Positions 8,864-16,856 are shown, counted from the stretch's first letter. The stretch: DNA of 64,000 nucleotides from Bacteroidales bacterium (GCA_017479705.1 JAFVCA010000031.1:1-64000); one strand, 5' to 3'. Made by a program: numbers and translations. The notes: a model not told the origin generated them from the sequence alone.

Positions 8864-9802
8864 ATGGAGTACGCTATTATTAATTTTGGTGTGGATGATT
8901 GCCGATTGAATGATATTGTCAAAAGTATTAACGTTGGGTGTGAGGAAACGTTCTGGACAGAGTTGTTGTTCAGACAACGTTTTGAGTACAACCCTCTTGG
9001 CAAAGCTGTTCTTGCATGTGCTTTTGACGCGGAGAGGGTGATAGCTTGCGTGGTGGTGGAGAGGTTTCCTTTTCAAAGTGTAGGGCGGAGCATGGTTGGG
9101 GGGATTTTACGAGTTTTGTTTGTTCAGGACGGATATAATAATAAAGGTTTGTGGACAGGCATACTAAAGGTCGTGGAGGAAGAATGTAGTTGTCAGAATA
9201 TTGATGCTATCTATTGCTTTAACAATAATGAGGATAGTATGTTTAGCTTGACAGAAGACAATGGGTGGCTTTCTTATAAAGGTGAGGTCAGTTACCTTTT
9301 GAATTCTGTGACAGACCAGTGGCGGAACATTTTTAAACTAATGGATATTAACCAGCCCTTTATTGCTGATGTCAAAGAAAATCAAGGTGAGGCAGTTGAT
9401 GTGGATGAGCCACAAGAAATAGGAGAAACAAGAATTGCAGATTATTATAAATGGCTGTTCCATACAAGTTGTAAAAGATTTGTAATGGTTGACAATGAGA
9501 ACGTGTGCGCGGTTGTGGCTATAGGTCAGAGGGGAAAGCGTGTGAAAGAGGCTCGAATCTGCTATTTTGAAGCAAAGAAAGGCTTAGAAGAGGCGCAGCA
9601 ATCGTTAAGAGAGATTATACATAATAAAGTGGATGGGATAGATGTAGTCAGTTGTATAGATAGCATGAATTGGCTTTCTCCGAGAAATGCGTTAAAAATC
9701 ACTCAAAAGGTGGATTGGTCTTATAAGTGTATTCGTAGGCCCATGGGTTCTGAGGTCAGTGAGATAGATTATTTAATGTCATTGCTGCAATGGCTTGATT
9801 GA
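8864..9802 (+). CDS. Unrecognised protein with a GNAT-like N-terminal half
   Basis: A 312-residue soluble protein. Residues about 55-105 (ACVVVERFPF...GGILRVLFVQDGYNNKGLWTGILKVVEEE) resemble GNAT motif A, where a beta strand, a Q/R-x-x-G-type turn and a helix bind acyl-CoA. AIYCFNNNEDSMF resembles the following strand with Asn residues. The second half (about 160-312) has another strand-helix pattern (KRFVMVDNENVCAVVAIG) that may be a second GNAT-like domain, as in double-GNAT or FemX-like proteins. I cannot name a family. It lies between the WbuB-like transferase and the initiating sugar transferase, so it may acylate or aminoacylate a sugar precursor. The gene is AT-rich like its neighbours. 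Confidence 0.6.
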   Translation: MEYAIINFGVDDCRLNDIVKSINVGCEETFWTELLFRQRFEYNPLGKAVLACAFDAERVIACVVVERFPFQSVGRSMVGGILRVLFVQDGYNNKGLWTGILKVVEEECSCQNIDAIYCFNNNEDSMFSLTEDNGWLSYKGEVSYLLNSVTDQWRNIFKLMDINQPFIADVKENQGEAVDVDEPQEIGETRIADYYKWLFHTSCKRFVMVDNENVCAVVAIGQRGKRVKEARICYFEAKKGLEEAQQSLREIIHNKVDGIDVVSCIDSMNWLSPRNALKITQKVDWSYKCIRRPMGSEVSEIDYLMSLLQWLD

Positions 9803-9864
9803 TTGTTTGCTCCTAATGGTGATGAGTAAAGCCTATTTTATATTACTAATAACTAAATGTTTTT

Positions 9865-10485
9865 ATGTATAAACTCTTTTTCAAACGAGTCCTTGATGTT
9901 ATTATTTCTAGTATTGCTTTGCTGTGCATAGGATGGTTCATACTATTGATAGCCATTTTCTTGCACTGGGCAAACAAAGGTGCTGGGGCGTTCTTTCTTC
10001 AAGAACGGCCAGGTAAGGATGAAAAAAAATTCAAGATTATTAAGTTTAAGACCATGACAGATGAACGAGACGCTGAAGGGAATCTTCTGCCGGATAAAGA
10101 AAGAATTACTAAGGTGGGTGCGGTGGTCAGAAAGTGGTCTATAGATGAACTACCACAACTGATAAATGTTTTTAAAGGCGATATGGCATTTATTGGGCCC
10201 AGACCTTTGTTGCCGGAATATTTACCGTGGTATACAGAGCGTGAACACTTGCGACACACAGTAAGACCAGGAATGAGCGGATGGGCGCAGGTGAATGGCC
10301 GGAATACATTGTCTTGGGATGAAAAACTTGCCCTTGATGTATATTATGTTGAAAATCTATCATTTTTGATGGATTGCAAAGTTATAGCAACTACTGTTGT
10401 AAATGTATTGCAACATAAGGATGTAAATGTTGTCCCAGGCTTGAGGTTGGGGAAGTTGGATGATATTAGGAAACAGCAAAAATAG
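9865..10485 (+). CDS. Initiating sugar-1-phosphate transferase (PglC/WcaJ class)
   Basis: A 206-residue monotopic phosphoglycosyl transferase. It has a single N-terminal re-entrant hydrophobic helix (KRVLDVIISSIALLCIGWFI), FFLQERPGKDEKKFKIIKFKTM, the catalytic Asp-Glu dyad in SIDELPQLINVFKGDM, then FIGPRPLLPEYL and RPGMSGWAQVNGRN. The length matches the short PglC form rather than the WbaP form with its extra membrane helices. It transfers a sugar-1-phosphate to undecaprenyl phosphate and so starts repeat-unit assembly. With the NeuD/PglD-like acyltransferase and the DegT aminotransferase in the locus, a bacillosamine-like or other amino-deoxy sugar is a plausible first residue, but this is inference. 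Confidence 0.93.
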   Translation: MYKLFFKRVLDVIISSIALLCIGWFILLIAIFLHWANKGAGAFFLQERPGKDEKKFKIIKFKTMTDERDAEGNLLPDKERITKVGAVVRKWSIDELPQLINVFKGDMAFIGPRPLLPEYLPWYTEREHLRHTVRPGMSGWAQVNGRNTLSWDEKLALDVYYVENLSFLMDCKVIATTVVNVLQHKDVNVVPGLRLGKLDDIRKQQK

Positions 10486-10872
10486 TACAAAGATGGAAAA
10501 CTATATTTTCTCCATTTTCTTCGAATTCCCCGTTACGAAATATGTCGTTCTATCATACACGGGTTGCGCTTTGCTGTGAAAGAGCGTGTTACGTATAAAT
10601 TTCACACGTGGAAGATATGATTTCGATAAACAGCGTCCATTATTTTTGGAGTCAATGAGCATGTATCATTGGGTCTCAGAAGAATTCTTTATCTATCATT
10701 TTGTCGGTTTAACACCGAAACAACGACAATCGTTTCCCCCAGAATATGAGAAGAGCGTTTTCTGTGACGAGGTTAATGATTGCAGATGTTCAAAAATATG
10801 TTGTTTTATACAACACAGATAACGCCGATTTATATTGTTGAATATTTAATTTGGGAGGCTTGCCATTAAGCT
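10486..10872 (+). other. Stretch without a convincing gene; possible decayed reading frame
   Basis: The region between the sugar transferase and the GNAT gene holds no gene I can name. A GTG-started frame at 10,586-10,822 (78 residues, with WVSEEFFIYHFVGLTPKQRQSFPPEYE) is the longest. Short open pieces in the other frames upstream (from ATG 10,493) could be fragments of the same lost gene. Nothing ties it to a family. It is as AT-rich as the rest of the locus. Confidence 0.35.
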
Positions 10873-11397
10873 ATGATGATTATTAGAAGAATACAGAAGG
10901 AAGACCTTCCTGTTCGTGTTGCATGGATGAATAATCCAAAAGTTTATTTATCCATGCACTTCGATGTGCCAATACTTTTGGAAAACACGATTAAATGGTA
11001 TGAAAGCAATCTTAGTAAGGACAATCGCTTTGATATAACGGTTCTAAAAGACAATAAGATTGTTGCTTTTGGTGGATATACTTCTATTGATAGGGTGGTT
11101 GGTAAGGCTGAAACATACCTATTTGCAAATCCAATACAGCATCACCATGGAATTGGGACAGAGGCGAAAATGCTAATGTGTCAATATGGATTTGAGGTGT
11201 TGGGTTTGAACAAGCTGTATTTTGTGGCTAACGAGGATAATTTCCCAATCATTCGTGTAAATGAGAAATGTGGTTTTGTAATGGAAGGAAGATTAAGGCA
11301 TGAGTATTTGACTACAAAAGGAGAATTAAAGGATATGTTGTACTATGGATTATTAAAAGAGGATTGGAAGAAAAAAAGTTTTAATGGCAATGAGTGA
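10873..11397 (+). CDS. GNAT-family N-acetyltransferase (RimJ/PseH-like)
   Basis: A 174-residue single-domain GNAT enzyme. It opens MMIIRRIQKEDLP and has YLFANPIQHHHGIGTEAKMLM near 86-106, where the Q-x-x-x-G-x-G/T turn binds acetyl-CoA pyrophosphate. LGLNKLYFVANEDNFPIIRVNEKCGF near 116-141 follows, the typical GNAT motif B with Asn residues. Similar enzymes (PseH, RimJ/RimL-like) acetylate amino-sugar nucleotides or protein N-termini. Between the initiating transferase and a NeuD-like acyltransferase it most likely N-acetylates a 4-amino-deoxy sugar nucleotide. It overlaps the next gene by 14 bp, which indicates co-translation. The exact substrate is inferred. Confidence 0.87.
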   Translation: MMIIRRIQKEDLPVRVAWMNNPKVYLSMHFDVPILLENTIKWYESNLSKDNRFDITVLKDNKIVAFGGYTSIDRVVGKAETYLFANPIQHHHGIGTEAKMLMCQYGFEVLGLNKLYFVANEDNFPIIRVNEKCGFVMEGRLRHEYLTTKGELKDMLYYGLLKEDWKKKSFNGNE

Positions 11398-12058
11398 AAA
11401 ACAAAGAATTATTTTAATTGGTGCAGGACAACATTGTAATGTTGTAATGTATAATATTGCTGCTGAAGGTAAATATGAAGCGGCCTGTATAGCTGAAGTA
11501 GATAAAGAAAAATGGGGGCGAGAAGTTAATGGTGTTCCAGTTGTTCCGTTCGTTAATTTCAGTAAGGACGCGATGAACAAAGTTGAAGAAGCATTCCATA
11601 CTAATCTGTTCTTTATATCTTTTGGAGCCATGCGTTGGCGGAAAAAAGTATTTGAATTTTTATTGCAGAATGGTTGGGAGGCTGTGAACATAATTCATCC
11701 TGATGCCGTAGTGTCTCCTACCGCAAAAATCGGGAAGGGAGTGCTAATTGAGTGTGGTTGTTTGATTACTCCGTCTCCGGTTATTGGTAATAATGTTGTG
11801 GTAAACACAGGTTCACAAGTAAATCATGATAATATTGTAGAGGATCACGTGTATATTGCATCTGGTGTGATTCTTTCCGGAGGTGTTACTATTGGGAATA
11901 ATACATTATTAGATGACGGAGTGATTGTTACACTTGGGACGAAGGTCGGAAAAGATAGTTTGATTGGAGCTGGTGCGGTAGTAACCAAAGATATTCCGGA
12001 TGGTGTAGTAGCCTATGGCAATCCTTGTAAAGTTGTTCGTGAGAACACTAATATTTGA
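11384..12058 (+). CDS. NeuD/PglD-family sugar acyltransferase
   Basis: A 224-residue protein with a short N-terminal Rossmann-like domain (IILIGAGQHCNVVMYNI at about 8-24) and a C-terminal left-handed beta-helix (about 105-220) of hexapeptide repeats: IHPDAVVSPTAKIGKG, VNHDNIVEDHVYIASG, GGVTIGNNT, IGAGAVVTKDIPDGVVAYGNP. NeuD O-acetylates sialic acid and PglD N-acetylates UDP-4-amino bacillosamine precursor; this layout fits both. The catalytic-type His is in VNHDN. ATG 11,384 and ATG 11,390 are both possible starts, overlapping the previous gene. Paired with the DegT aminotransferase and the PglC-like transferase it probably makes an N-acylated amino-sugar. Confidence 0.87.
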   Translation: MAMSEKQRIILIGAGQHCNVVMYNIAAEGKYEAACIAEVDKEKWGREVNGVPVVPFVNFSKDAMNKVEEAFHTNLFFISFGAMRWRKKVFEFLLQNGWEAVNIIHPDAVVSPTAKIGKGVLIECGCLITPSPVIGNNVVVNTGSQVNHDNIVEDHVYIASGVILSGGVTIGNNTLLDDGVIVTLGTKVGKDSLIGAGAVVTKDIPDGVVAYGNPCKVVRENTNI

Positions 12059-12097
12059 TTAATTTAAATAACAAAGAGCAAACTCTGAAGTTGGATT

Positions 12098-13147
12098 ATG
12101 TCTATCTTTAAAGATAAAACTCTGATGATTACTGGAGGGACGGGTTCCTTTGGTAATGCAGTATTAAAGCGGTTTCTCCGCACGGATATTGGAGAGATAC
12201 GTATCTTTTCTCGAGACGAGAAGAAACAGGATGATATGCGTCATGAATATCAGGCGAAATATCCTGATGTGGCTCATAAAATTAAGTTCTACATTGGTGA
12301 TGTACGTTCATTGGAGAGTTGCCGTTCGGCTATGCCAGGGACAGATTATATCTTCCACGCAGCGGCTTTGAAACAGGTGCCGTCGTGTGAGTTCTTCCCG
12401 ATGGAGGCTGTTCGGACCAACGTTATCGGTACTGACAATGTGCTGACAGCTGCCATAGAGAGTGGTGTCAAGTCAGTCATCTGTCTTTCGACCGACAAGG
12501 CCGCCTATCCCATCAATGCCATGGGCATCACAAAGGCTATTGAGGAGAAGGTGGCAGTGGCCAAGAGCCGCTACAGCGGAAAGACGAAGATTTGCTGCAC
12601 TCGGTATGGAAACGTGATGTGCTCCCGTGGATCAGTTATCCCTCTCTGGATTGACCAGATTCGGAACGGAAATCCCATCACACTGACAGAACCGTCTATG
12701 ACACGTTTTATCATGTCGCTTGACGAGGCCGTGGATTTGGTTCTCTTCGCATTCGAGCATGGTGAGAACGGTGATATACTGGTGCAGAAGGCTCCGGCAT
12801 GCACTATACTGACTCAGGCTGAAGCTGTGTGCGAGCTATTTGACGGAAAGAAGGAGGATATAAAAGTTATAGGTATTCGCCATGGCGAGAAGATGTATGA
12901 GACTTTACTTACCAAAGAAGAGTGCGCAAAGGCAGTTGATATGGGTGACTTCTACCGTGTGCCAGCGGATAATCGTGATCTGAACTACGATAAGTTCTTC
13001 AAAGATGGCGACACTCAACGAGCGACGATAGAGGAGTTCAACTCGAATAACACCAAACGATTGAATCTGGAGGAGACTAAGGCTAAGATTGCTTCTCTGG
13101 AGTATATTCAGAATGAGTTGGCAGGTTCGGTTAATATGGTCAAATGA
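12098..13147 (+). CDS. fnlA: UDP-N-acetylglucosamine 4,6-dehydratase/5-epimerase (FnlA/CapE)
   Basis: A 349-residue extended SDR enzyme closely similar to CapE/FnlA/WbjB. It has TGGTGSFG at 12-19 for NAD(P) binding, AAALKQVPSCEFFP near 88-101, STDKAAYPINAMGITK at 131-146 (Met and Lys in place of the usual YxxxK) and RYGNVMCSRGSVIPLW. The HGEK...DMGDFYRVPADNRDLNY tail is diagnostic for this subfamily. It converts UDP-GlcNAc into the 4-keto-6-deoxy-L-arabino intermediate, the first step to UDP-L-FucNAc, and CapF and CapG homologues follow. A GxxExxY gene has come between it and capF. fnlA and capE are alternative names for this function. Confidence 0.94.
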   Translation: MSIFKDKTLMITGGTGSFGNAVLKRFLRTDIGEIRIFSRDEKKQDDMRHEYQAKYPDVAHKIKFYIGDVRSLESCRSAMPGTDYIFHAAALKQVPSCEFFPMEAVRTNVIGTDNVLTAAIESGVKSVICLSTDKAAYPINAMGITKAIEEKVAVAKSRYSGKTKICCTRYGNVMCSRGSVIPLWIDQIRNGNPITLTEPSMTRFIMSLDEAVDLVLFAFEHGENGDILVQKAPACTILTQAEAVCELFDGKKEDIKVIGIRHGEKMYETLLTKEECAKAVDMGDFYRVPADNRDLNYDKFFKDGDTQRATIEEFNSNNTKRLNLEETKAKIASLEYIQNELAGSVNMVK

Positions 13148-13176
13148 CGAACACGAATCATCCGCATAGCACGAAT
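13148..13176 (-). repeat. 29-bp dispersed repeat, left inverted copy
   Basis: On the - strand this reads ATTCGTG-N11-ATTCGTGTTCG. It matches the 29-bp elements at 13,598-13,626 and 16,800-16,828 in layout. It lies directly after the fnlA stop and in opposite orientation to the copy on the far side of the GxxExxY gene. Confidence 0.7.
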
Positions 13177-13190
13177 TTCTAATATCCGAA

Positions 13191-13562
13191 ATGATTCTTT
13201 TCAAGCAAGAGAGTTATAATATCATTGGTGCAGCTTTCCAAGTGTATAATCAGTTGGGATTTGGTTTTTTGGAAGCTGTTTATCAAGAATGTCTTGAACT
13301 TGAATTCATTAAGAGGGGTATTCCATATGCTCGGGAGCAAGAGCTGAAAATCAAATATGACGGAATAGAGTTAAGGCAAACATACAAGGCGGATTTTGTA
13401 TGCTATGGAGAAATAATCGTAGAGTTAAAAGCAGTTTCTATGCTTGATCCCTCACATAGGGCTCAAGTATATAATTATCTTCATGCGACAGGCTATCGAC
13501 TTGGACTATTGTTGAATTTTGGTTCAGACAGTGAACTCGAAAGAGAAAGAATAGTATTATGA
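13191..13562 (+). CDS. GxxExxY protein (PD-(D/E)xK-like fold)
   Basis: A 123-residue protein of the GxxExxY family. The naming motif is GFLEAVYQECLELEF near 23-37, preceded by GAAFQVYNQLG. The PD-(D/E)xK-like core is seen in KADFVCYGEIIVELKAV (Asp, then E-x-K) near 64-80, and the end is HRAQVYNYLHATGYRLGLLLNFG. The nuclease-type residues are all present, but no activity or role is established for the family. It separates fnlA from capF, genes that are usually adjacent, and lies between 29-bp repeats in inverted orientation (13,148-13,176 and 13,598-13,626). This suggests insertion as a cassette. Start ATG 13,191 lies 43 bp after fnlA. Confidence 0.9.
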   Translation: MILFKQESYNIIGAAFQVYNQLGFGFLEAVYQECLELEFIKRGIPYAREQELKIKYDGIELRQTYKADFVCYGEIIVELKAVSMLDPSHRAQVYNYLHATGYRLGLLLNFGSDSELERERIVL

Positions 13563-13597
13563 TTGTTTTTGTTCTGAGAGACCTTTTTTGAAAGAGT

Positions 13598-13626
13598 ATT
13601 CGTGCCATTTGTGTTATTCGTGTTCA
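13598..13626 (+). repeat. 29-bp dispersed repeat, right copy
   Basis: Reads ATTCGTG-N11-ATTCGTGTTCA. It lies between the GxxExxY gene and capF and ends 15 bp before the capF start. It is inverted relative to 13,148-13,176 and parallel to 16,800-16,828. Confidence 0.7.
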
Positions 13627-13641
13627 GAAAATAAATATAGA

Positions 13642-14847
13642 ATGAAGATATTGGTAACAGGAGCAAAGGGTTTTGTCGGAAAGAATCTTTGTGCAGAGTT
13701 GAAGAATGTGATGGAGGGCAAATCTAAATGCTGGGGGCCGGAACTGGTGGTTGATGAGGTCTTCGAGTACGACTTGGACAATACACAACAGGAATTGGAG
13801 GAGTGGTGCAGCAAGTGTGACTTCGTTTTTAATCTTGCAGGTGTGAACCGACCGAAGGAGACTTCAGAATTCATGGAGGGTAACTTCGGGTTTGCTTCCA
13901 CTTTGCTCGAAACACTGAAGAATCATAAGAATACCTCTCCTGTCATGCTCAGCTCGTCACAGCAGGCTTCGCTGACTGGCCGTTTTGGTAACAGTGAGTA
14001 TGGCCGTAGCAAGAAAGCTGGTGAAGAATTGTTCTTTGACTATAGTGAAGAGACGGAAGCCAAAGTGATGGTATATCGTTTCCCGAACCTCTTTGGCAAA
14101 TGGTGCCGTCCGAACTACAATAGCGCAGTTGCAACGTTCTGTAATAATATTGCTAACGACTTGCCGATCACAGTCAATGATTCTTCGATAGAATTAGAAT
14201 TACTATATATTGATGATTTGGTGGCGGAGATGATGTCCTGCCTGAAAGGGGAGGAACATCATTGCGAGTTTGAGGGTCTGGAGGTCTTGCCACAGAAGAA
14301 CGGGAGATATTGCTATGTGCCTACGACACATAAGATAACGTTGGGAGCTATTGTCGACTTGTTGCATGAGTTTGCGGCACAGCCCAAGACGCTCATGATA
14401 CCGGAGATTCCAAGCGGGTCCTTCGCAAAGAAGTTATACTCCACGTATCTCTCGTATCTGCCGAAGGAGAAAGTGGCGTTCCCACTGAGAATGAATGTGG
14501 ATCAGCGCGGGTCGTTTACCGAACTGGTCCACACGCTTAATTGCGGGCAGGTGTCTATCAATATCAGCAAGCCCGGCATCACAAAGGGGCAGCATTGGCA
14601 TCATACTAAGTGGGAGTTCTTTATCGTCGTGTCAGGACATGGCCTGATACAGGAACGTCGAATCGATTCTGATGAGGTAATTGAGTTTGAGGTATCGGGT
14701 GATAATATTCAGTGTGTCCACATGCTTCCAGGTTATACTCATAATATCATTAATTTGAGCGATACTGAGAATCTCGTCACCGTAATGTATTGCAATGAGG
14801 TCTTTGATCCGAATCGGCCAGACACTTACTATGACCCTGTGAAGTAA
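13642..14847 (+). CDS. fnlB: Bifunctional CapF/FnlB (SDR reductase plus cupin epimerase)
   Basis: A 401-residue two-domain enzyme. The N-terminal SDR domain (about 1-245) has MKILVTGAKGFVGKNL and SEYGRSKKAGEELFF with the YxxxK catalytic pair. The C-terminal cupin (about 280-401) has MNVDQRGSFTEL, GQHWHHTKWEFF with the metal-binding His residues, and HMLPGYTHNI. In S. aureus CapF this cupin epimerises C3 and the SDR domain reduces C4 of the CapE product, giving UDP-N-acetyl-6-deoxy-L-talosamine. I chose ATG 13,642 because the Rossmann strand begins there; an upstream ATG at 13,588 would add residues encoded by the repeat. It is the second enzyme of the UDP-L-FucNAc route. Confidence 0.93.
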   Translation: MKILVTGAKGFVGKNLCAELKNVMEGKSKCWGPELVVDEVFEYDLDNTQQELEEWCSKCDFVFNLAGVNRPKETSEFMEGNFGFASTLLETLKNHKNTSPVMLSSSQQASLTGRFGNSEYGRSKKAGEELFFDYSEETEAKVMVYRFPNLFGKWCRPNYNSAVATFCNNIANDLPITVNDSSIELELLYIDDLVAEMMSCLKGEEHHCEFEGLEVLPQKNGRYCYVPTTHKITLGAIVDLLHEFAAQPKTLMIPEIPSGSFAKKLYSTYLSYLPKEKVAFPLRMNVDQRGSFTELVHTLNCGQVSINISKPGITKGQHWHHTKWEFFIVVSGHGLIQERRIDSDEVIEFEVSGDNIQCVHMLPGYTHNIINLSDTENLVTVMYCNEVFDPNRPDTYYDPVK

Positions 14848-14851
14848 AACA

Positions 14852-14992
14852 TATAATTACTATCAATCAATTGTTTAATAGTCAATTGATAAATGTGTTT
14901 AGCAGACTTTTCCAAGTATGCAAATAAGCTGTAAAGTGGTAGAGGTACCTGTATGTTACAAAAGTCCCCATTGGATAGGAATAACAAAAACG
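14852..14992 (+). pseudogene. Internally deleted remnant of a GxxExxY gene
   Basis: Positions 14,852-14,935 are a diverged copy of 14,993-15,076, the leader and first codons of the next GxxExxY gene. Both contain a CAATCAAT leader and the run CCAAGTATGCAAATA. Positions 14,936-14,992 then match the gene's middle (about 15,190-15,246: GAGGTACCTGTATGTTACAA against GAGATACCGGTGTATTACAA, followed by a TTGGATA match). About 110 bp of coding sequence is missing between the two parts, including the GxxExxY motif, and stops interrupt it. It is thus a broken tandem copy, the third GxxExxY trace in the locus. Confidence 0.75.
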
Positions 14993-15039
14993 TTTAATTA
15001 TCATCAATCAATCATGTAATTGTCCATTAATAATGCTAT

Positions 15040-15513
15040 ATGACAGACCTCTCCAAGTATGCAAATAGGGTGTATAAAATTATCGGATCTGCTATGAATG
15101 TGCATTCCGAAATGGGTTGGGGGTTGCTGGAACCAGTTTATCAGGAAGCCTTACATCTTGAGCTTATTGACCGAGGTATAGCCAATGAACGTGAGTTGGA
15201 GATACCGGTGTATTACAAAAAACACCTCTTGGATAAGAAGTACAGAATGGATTTGGTGGTTGATGATATTATCGTTGAATTGAAGTCGGTTACCAGATTG
15301 GTTCCCGCCCACAGGGCACAATTATGTAACTATCTTCGGTTGACTCGTAAGCCACTTGGTCTGCTTATCAATTTTGGTGAAGTGAATCTGATTGGTGAGA
15401 GATGGGCTTATGAGGAGAAAACTAATGAATGCTTCATTGTCGACCGCAATATGCAGCCTATCTCTGACACTGATTACGGTAATTTGATCGATTACCACAA
15501 GGAGGAGTATTAA
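15040..15513 (+). CDS. GxxExxY protein (PD-(D/E)xK-like fold)
   Basis: A 157-residue GxxExxY protein. The motif is GLLEPVYQEALHLELIDRG near 29-47, preceded by GSAMNVHSEMGW. The nuclease-like core is YRMDLVVDDIIVELKSV near 67-83 (Asp and E-x-K), followed by HRAQLCNYLRLTRKPLGLLINFG. A C-terminal extension of about 35 residues is absent from the 123-residue cousin at 13,191-13,562. The two differ enough to be separate acquisitions or an old duplication. It separates capF from the 2-epimerase gene and follows a decayed copy of itself. The family's function is unknown; the residues are compatible with nucleic-acid cleavage. Confidence 0.9.
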   Translation: MTDLSKYANRVYKIIGSAMNVHSEMGWGLLEPVYQEALHLELIDRGIANERELEIPVYYKKHLLDKKYRMDLVVDDIIVELKSVTRLVPAHRAQLCNYLRLTRKPLGLLINFGEVNLIGERWAYEEKTNECFIVDRNMQPISDTDYGNLIDYHKEEY

Positions 15514-15535
15514 TGAAAATATTATATGGCAATTA

Positions 15536-16714
15536 ATGTTTAATAATAGGCATATGAATTCTTTTGCTAATAATGGTAAATTAAAGCTGTTGATTATTGT
15601 CGGCACTCGGCCAGAGATTATTCGTCTGGCTGCAGTAATCAACAAGTGTCGTCAATATTTCGATTGCCTGTTGGCTCATACTGGTCAAAATTACGACTAT
15701 AATCTCAACGGTGTGTTCTTCAAAGACCTTAAGCTTAAGGATCCGGATGTGTATATGGATGCAGTGGGGAAGGACCTCGGTGAGACGATGGGTAACATCA
15801 TTGCCAAAAGCTATCAACTGATGGTCGAGACTCAACCTGATGCCGTCTTGGTTTTGGGTGACACCAATAGCTGTCTGAGTGTGATTGGTGCCAAACGTTT
15901 GCACATTCCCATCTTCCACATGGAGGCAGGTAATCGCTGCAAAGATGAGTGCCTGCCCGAGGAGACCAATCGGCGCATTGTGGATATCATCTCCGATGTG
16001 AATATGGCTTATAGCGAGCATGCCCGTCGTTATCTGGCAGAATGCGGATTACCCAAGGAGAGAACCTACGTGACGGGCAGCCCTATGGCTGAGGTGCTCC
16101 ATGAGAACTTGGCTGAGATTGAGGCTTCGGACATCCATCAGCGTTTGGGACTTCAAAAAGGTCATTATATTTTGTTGAGTGCCCATCGTGAGGAAAATAT
16201 CGATACCGAAAAGAACTTCTTATCGCTTTTTAACGCCATCAATAAAATGGCCGAGAAGTACGATATGCCGATTCTCTATTCCTGCCACCCTCGCTCGCGC
16301 AAACGTTTGGAAGCTTCCGGGTTTAAATTAGACCCTCGTGTTATCCAGCATGAGCCATTGGGTTTCCATGACTACAATTGTTTGCAGATGAATGCGTATG
16401 CGGTTGTGAGCGATAGCGGTACACTCCCAGAAGAGTCCAGTTTCTTTACCAGCGTTGGACATCCCTTCCCTGCTATTTGCATCAGAACCTCTACGGAACG
16501 TCCGGAAGCGTTGGACAAGGCCTGTTTTTTCATTGCAGGTATTGATGAGAAGACATTGTTACAAGCAGTAGAATGTGCGGTGGACATGAACAACAATGGC
16601 GACCATGGCATGCCTGTGCCGAATTACGTGGATGAGAATGTCTCTACGAAAGTGGTGAAAATCATCCAAAGCTACACAAATATCGTCAACAGGATGGTTT
16701 GGAGGAAATTCTAA
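15536..16714 (+). CDS. fnlC: UDP-N-acetylglucosamine 2-epimerase family (FnlC/CapG)
   Basis: A 392-residue GT-B-fold non-hydrolysing 2-epimerase. It has LLIIVGTRPEIIRLAAV near 18-34, HTGQNYDYNLN, VLGDTNSCLSV, HMEAGNRCKDECLPEETNRRI with the family's acidic residues, then LLSAHREENID and SDSGTLPEESSFF. RCKDECLPEE resembles the CapG/FnlC branch rather than housekeeping WecB. In the L-FucNAc route it converts UDP-N-acetyl-6-deoxy-L-talosamine to UDP-L-FucNAc, the third step after FnlA and FnlB. ATG 15,536 is used; ATG 15,554 is also possible. It follows the second GxxExxY gene by 22 bp. Confidence 0.92.
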   Translation: MFNNRHMNSFANNGKLKLLIIVGTRPEIIRLAAVINKCRQYFDCLLAHTGQNYDYNLNGVFFKDLKLKDPDVYMDAVGKDLGETMGNIIAKSYQLMVETQPDAVLVLGDTNSCLSVIGAKRLHIPIFHMEAGNRCKDECLPEETNRRIVDIISDVNMAYSEHARRYLAECGLPKERTYVTGSPMAEVLHENLAEIEASDIHQRLGLQKGHYILLSAHREENIDTEKNFLSLFNAINKMAEKYDMPILYSCHPRSRKRLEASGFKLDPRVIQHEPLGFHDYNCLQMNAYAVVSDSGTLPEESSFFTSVGHPFPAICIRTSTERPEALDKACFFIAGIDEKTLLQAVECAVDMNNNGDHGMPVPNYVDENVSTKVVKIIQSYTNIVNRMVWRKF

Positions 16715-16799
16715 CGAATGATAATCGGCTTTTTACTAAAGGGGACTTCTGTAAATTCGTTTTATCCGTTCTCATGCTGCATGAAGATTAAAAAAACAA

Positions 16800-16828
16800 A
16801 TTCGTTACATTCGTGCAATTCGTGTTCA
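16800..16828 (+). repeat. 29-bp dispersed repeat, third copy
   Basis: Reads ATTCGTT-N11-ATTCGTGTTCA in the intergenic stretch ahead of the nucleotidyltransferase gene. It matches the two copies around the first GxxExxY gene. No GxxExxY gene adjoins this copy. Confidence 0.65.
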
Positions 16829-16856
16829 AAGATAATGAATAGTAGTTGTCTAAAAA

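Noticed and set aside
13191..15513. GxxExxY genes as restriction enzymes or a toxin-antitoxin pair
   Set aside because: No methyltransferase or antitoxin-like partner adjoins them. The nuclease-like fold alone does not support such a call.
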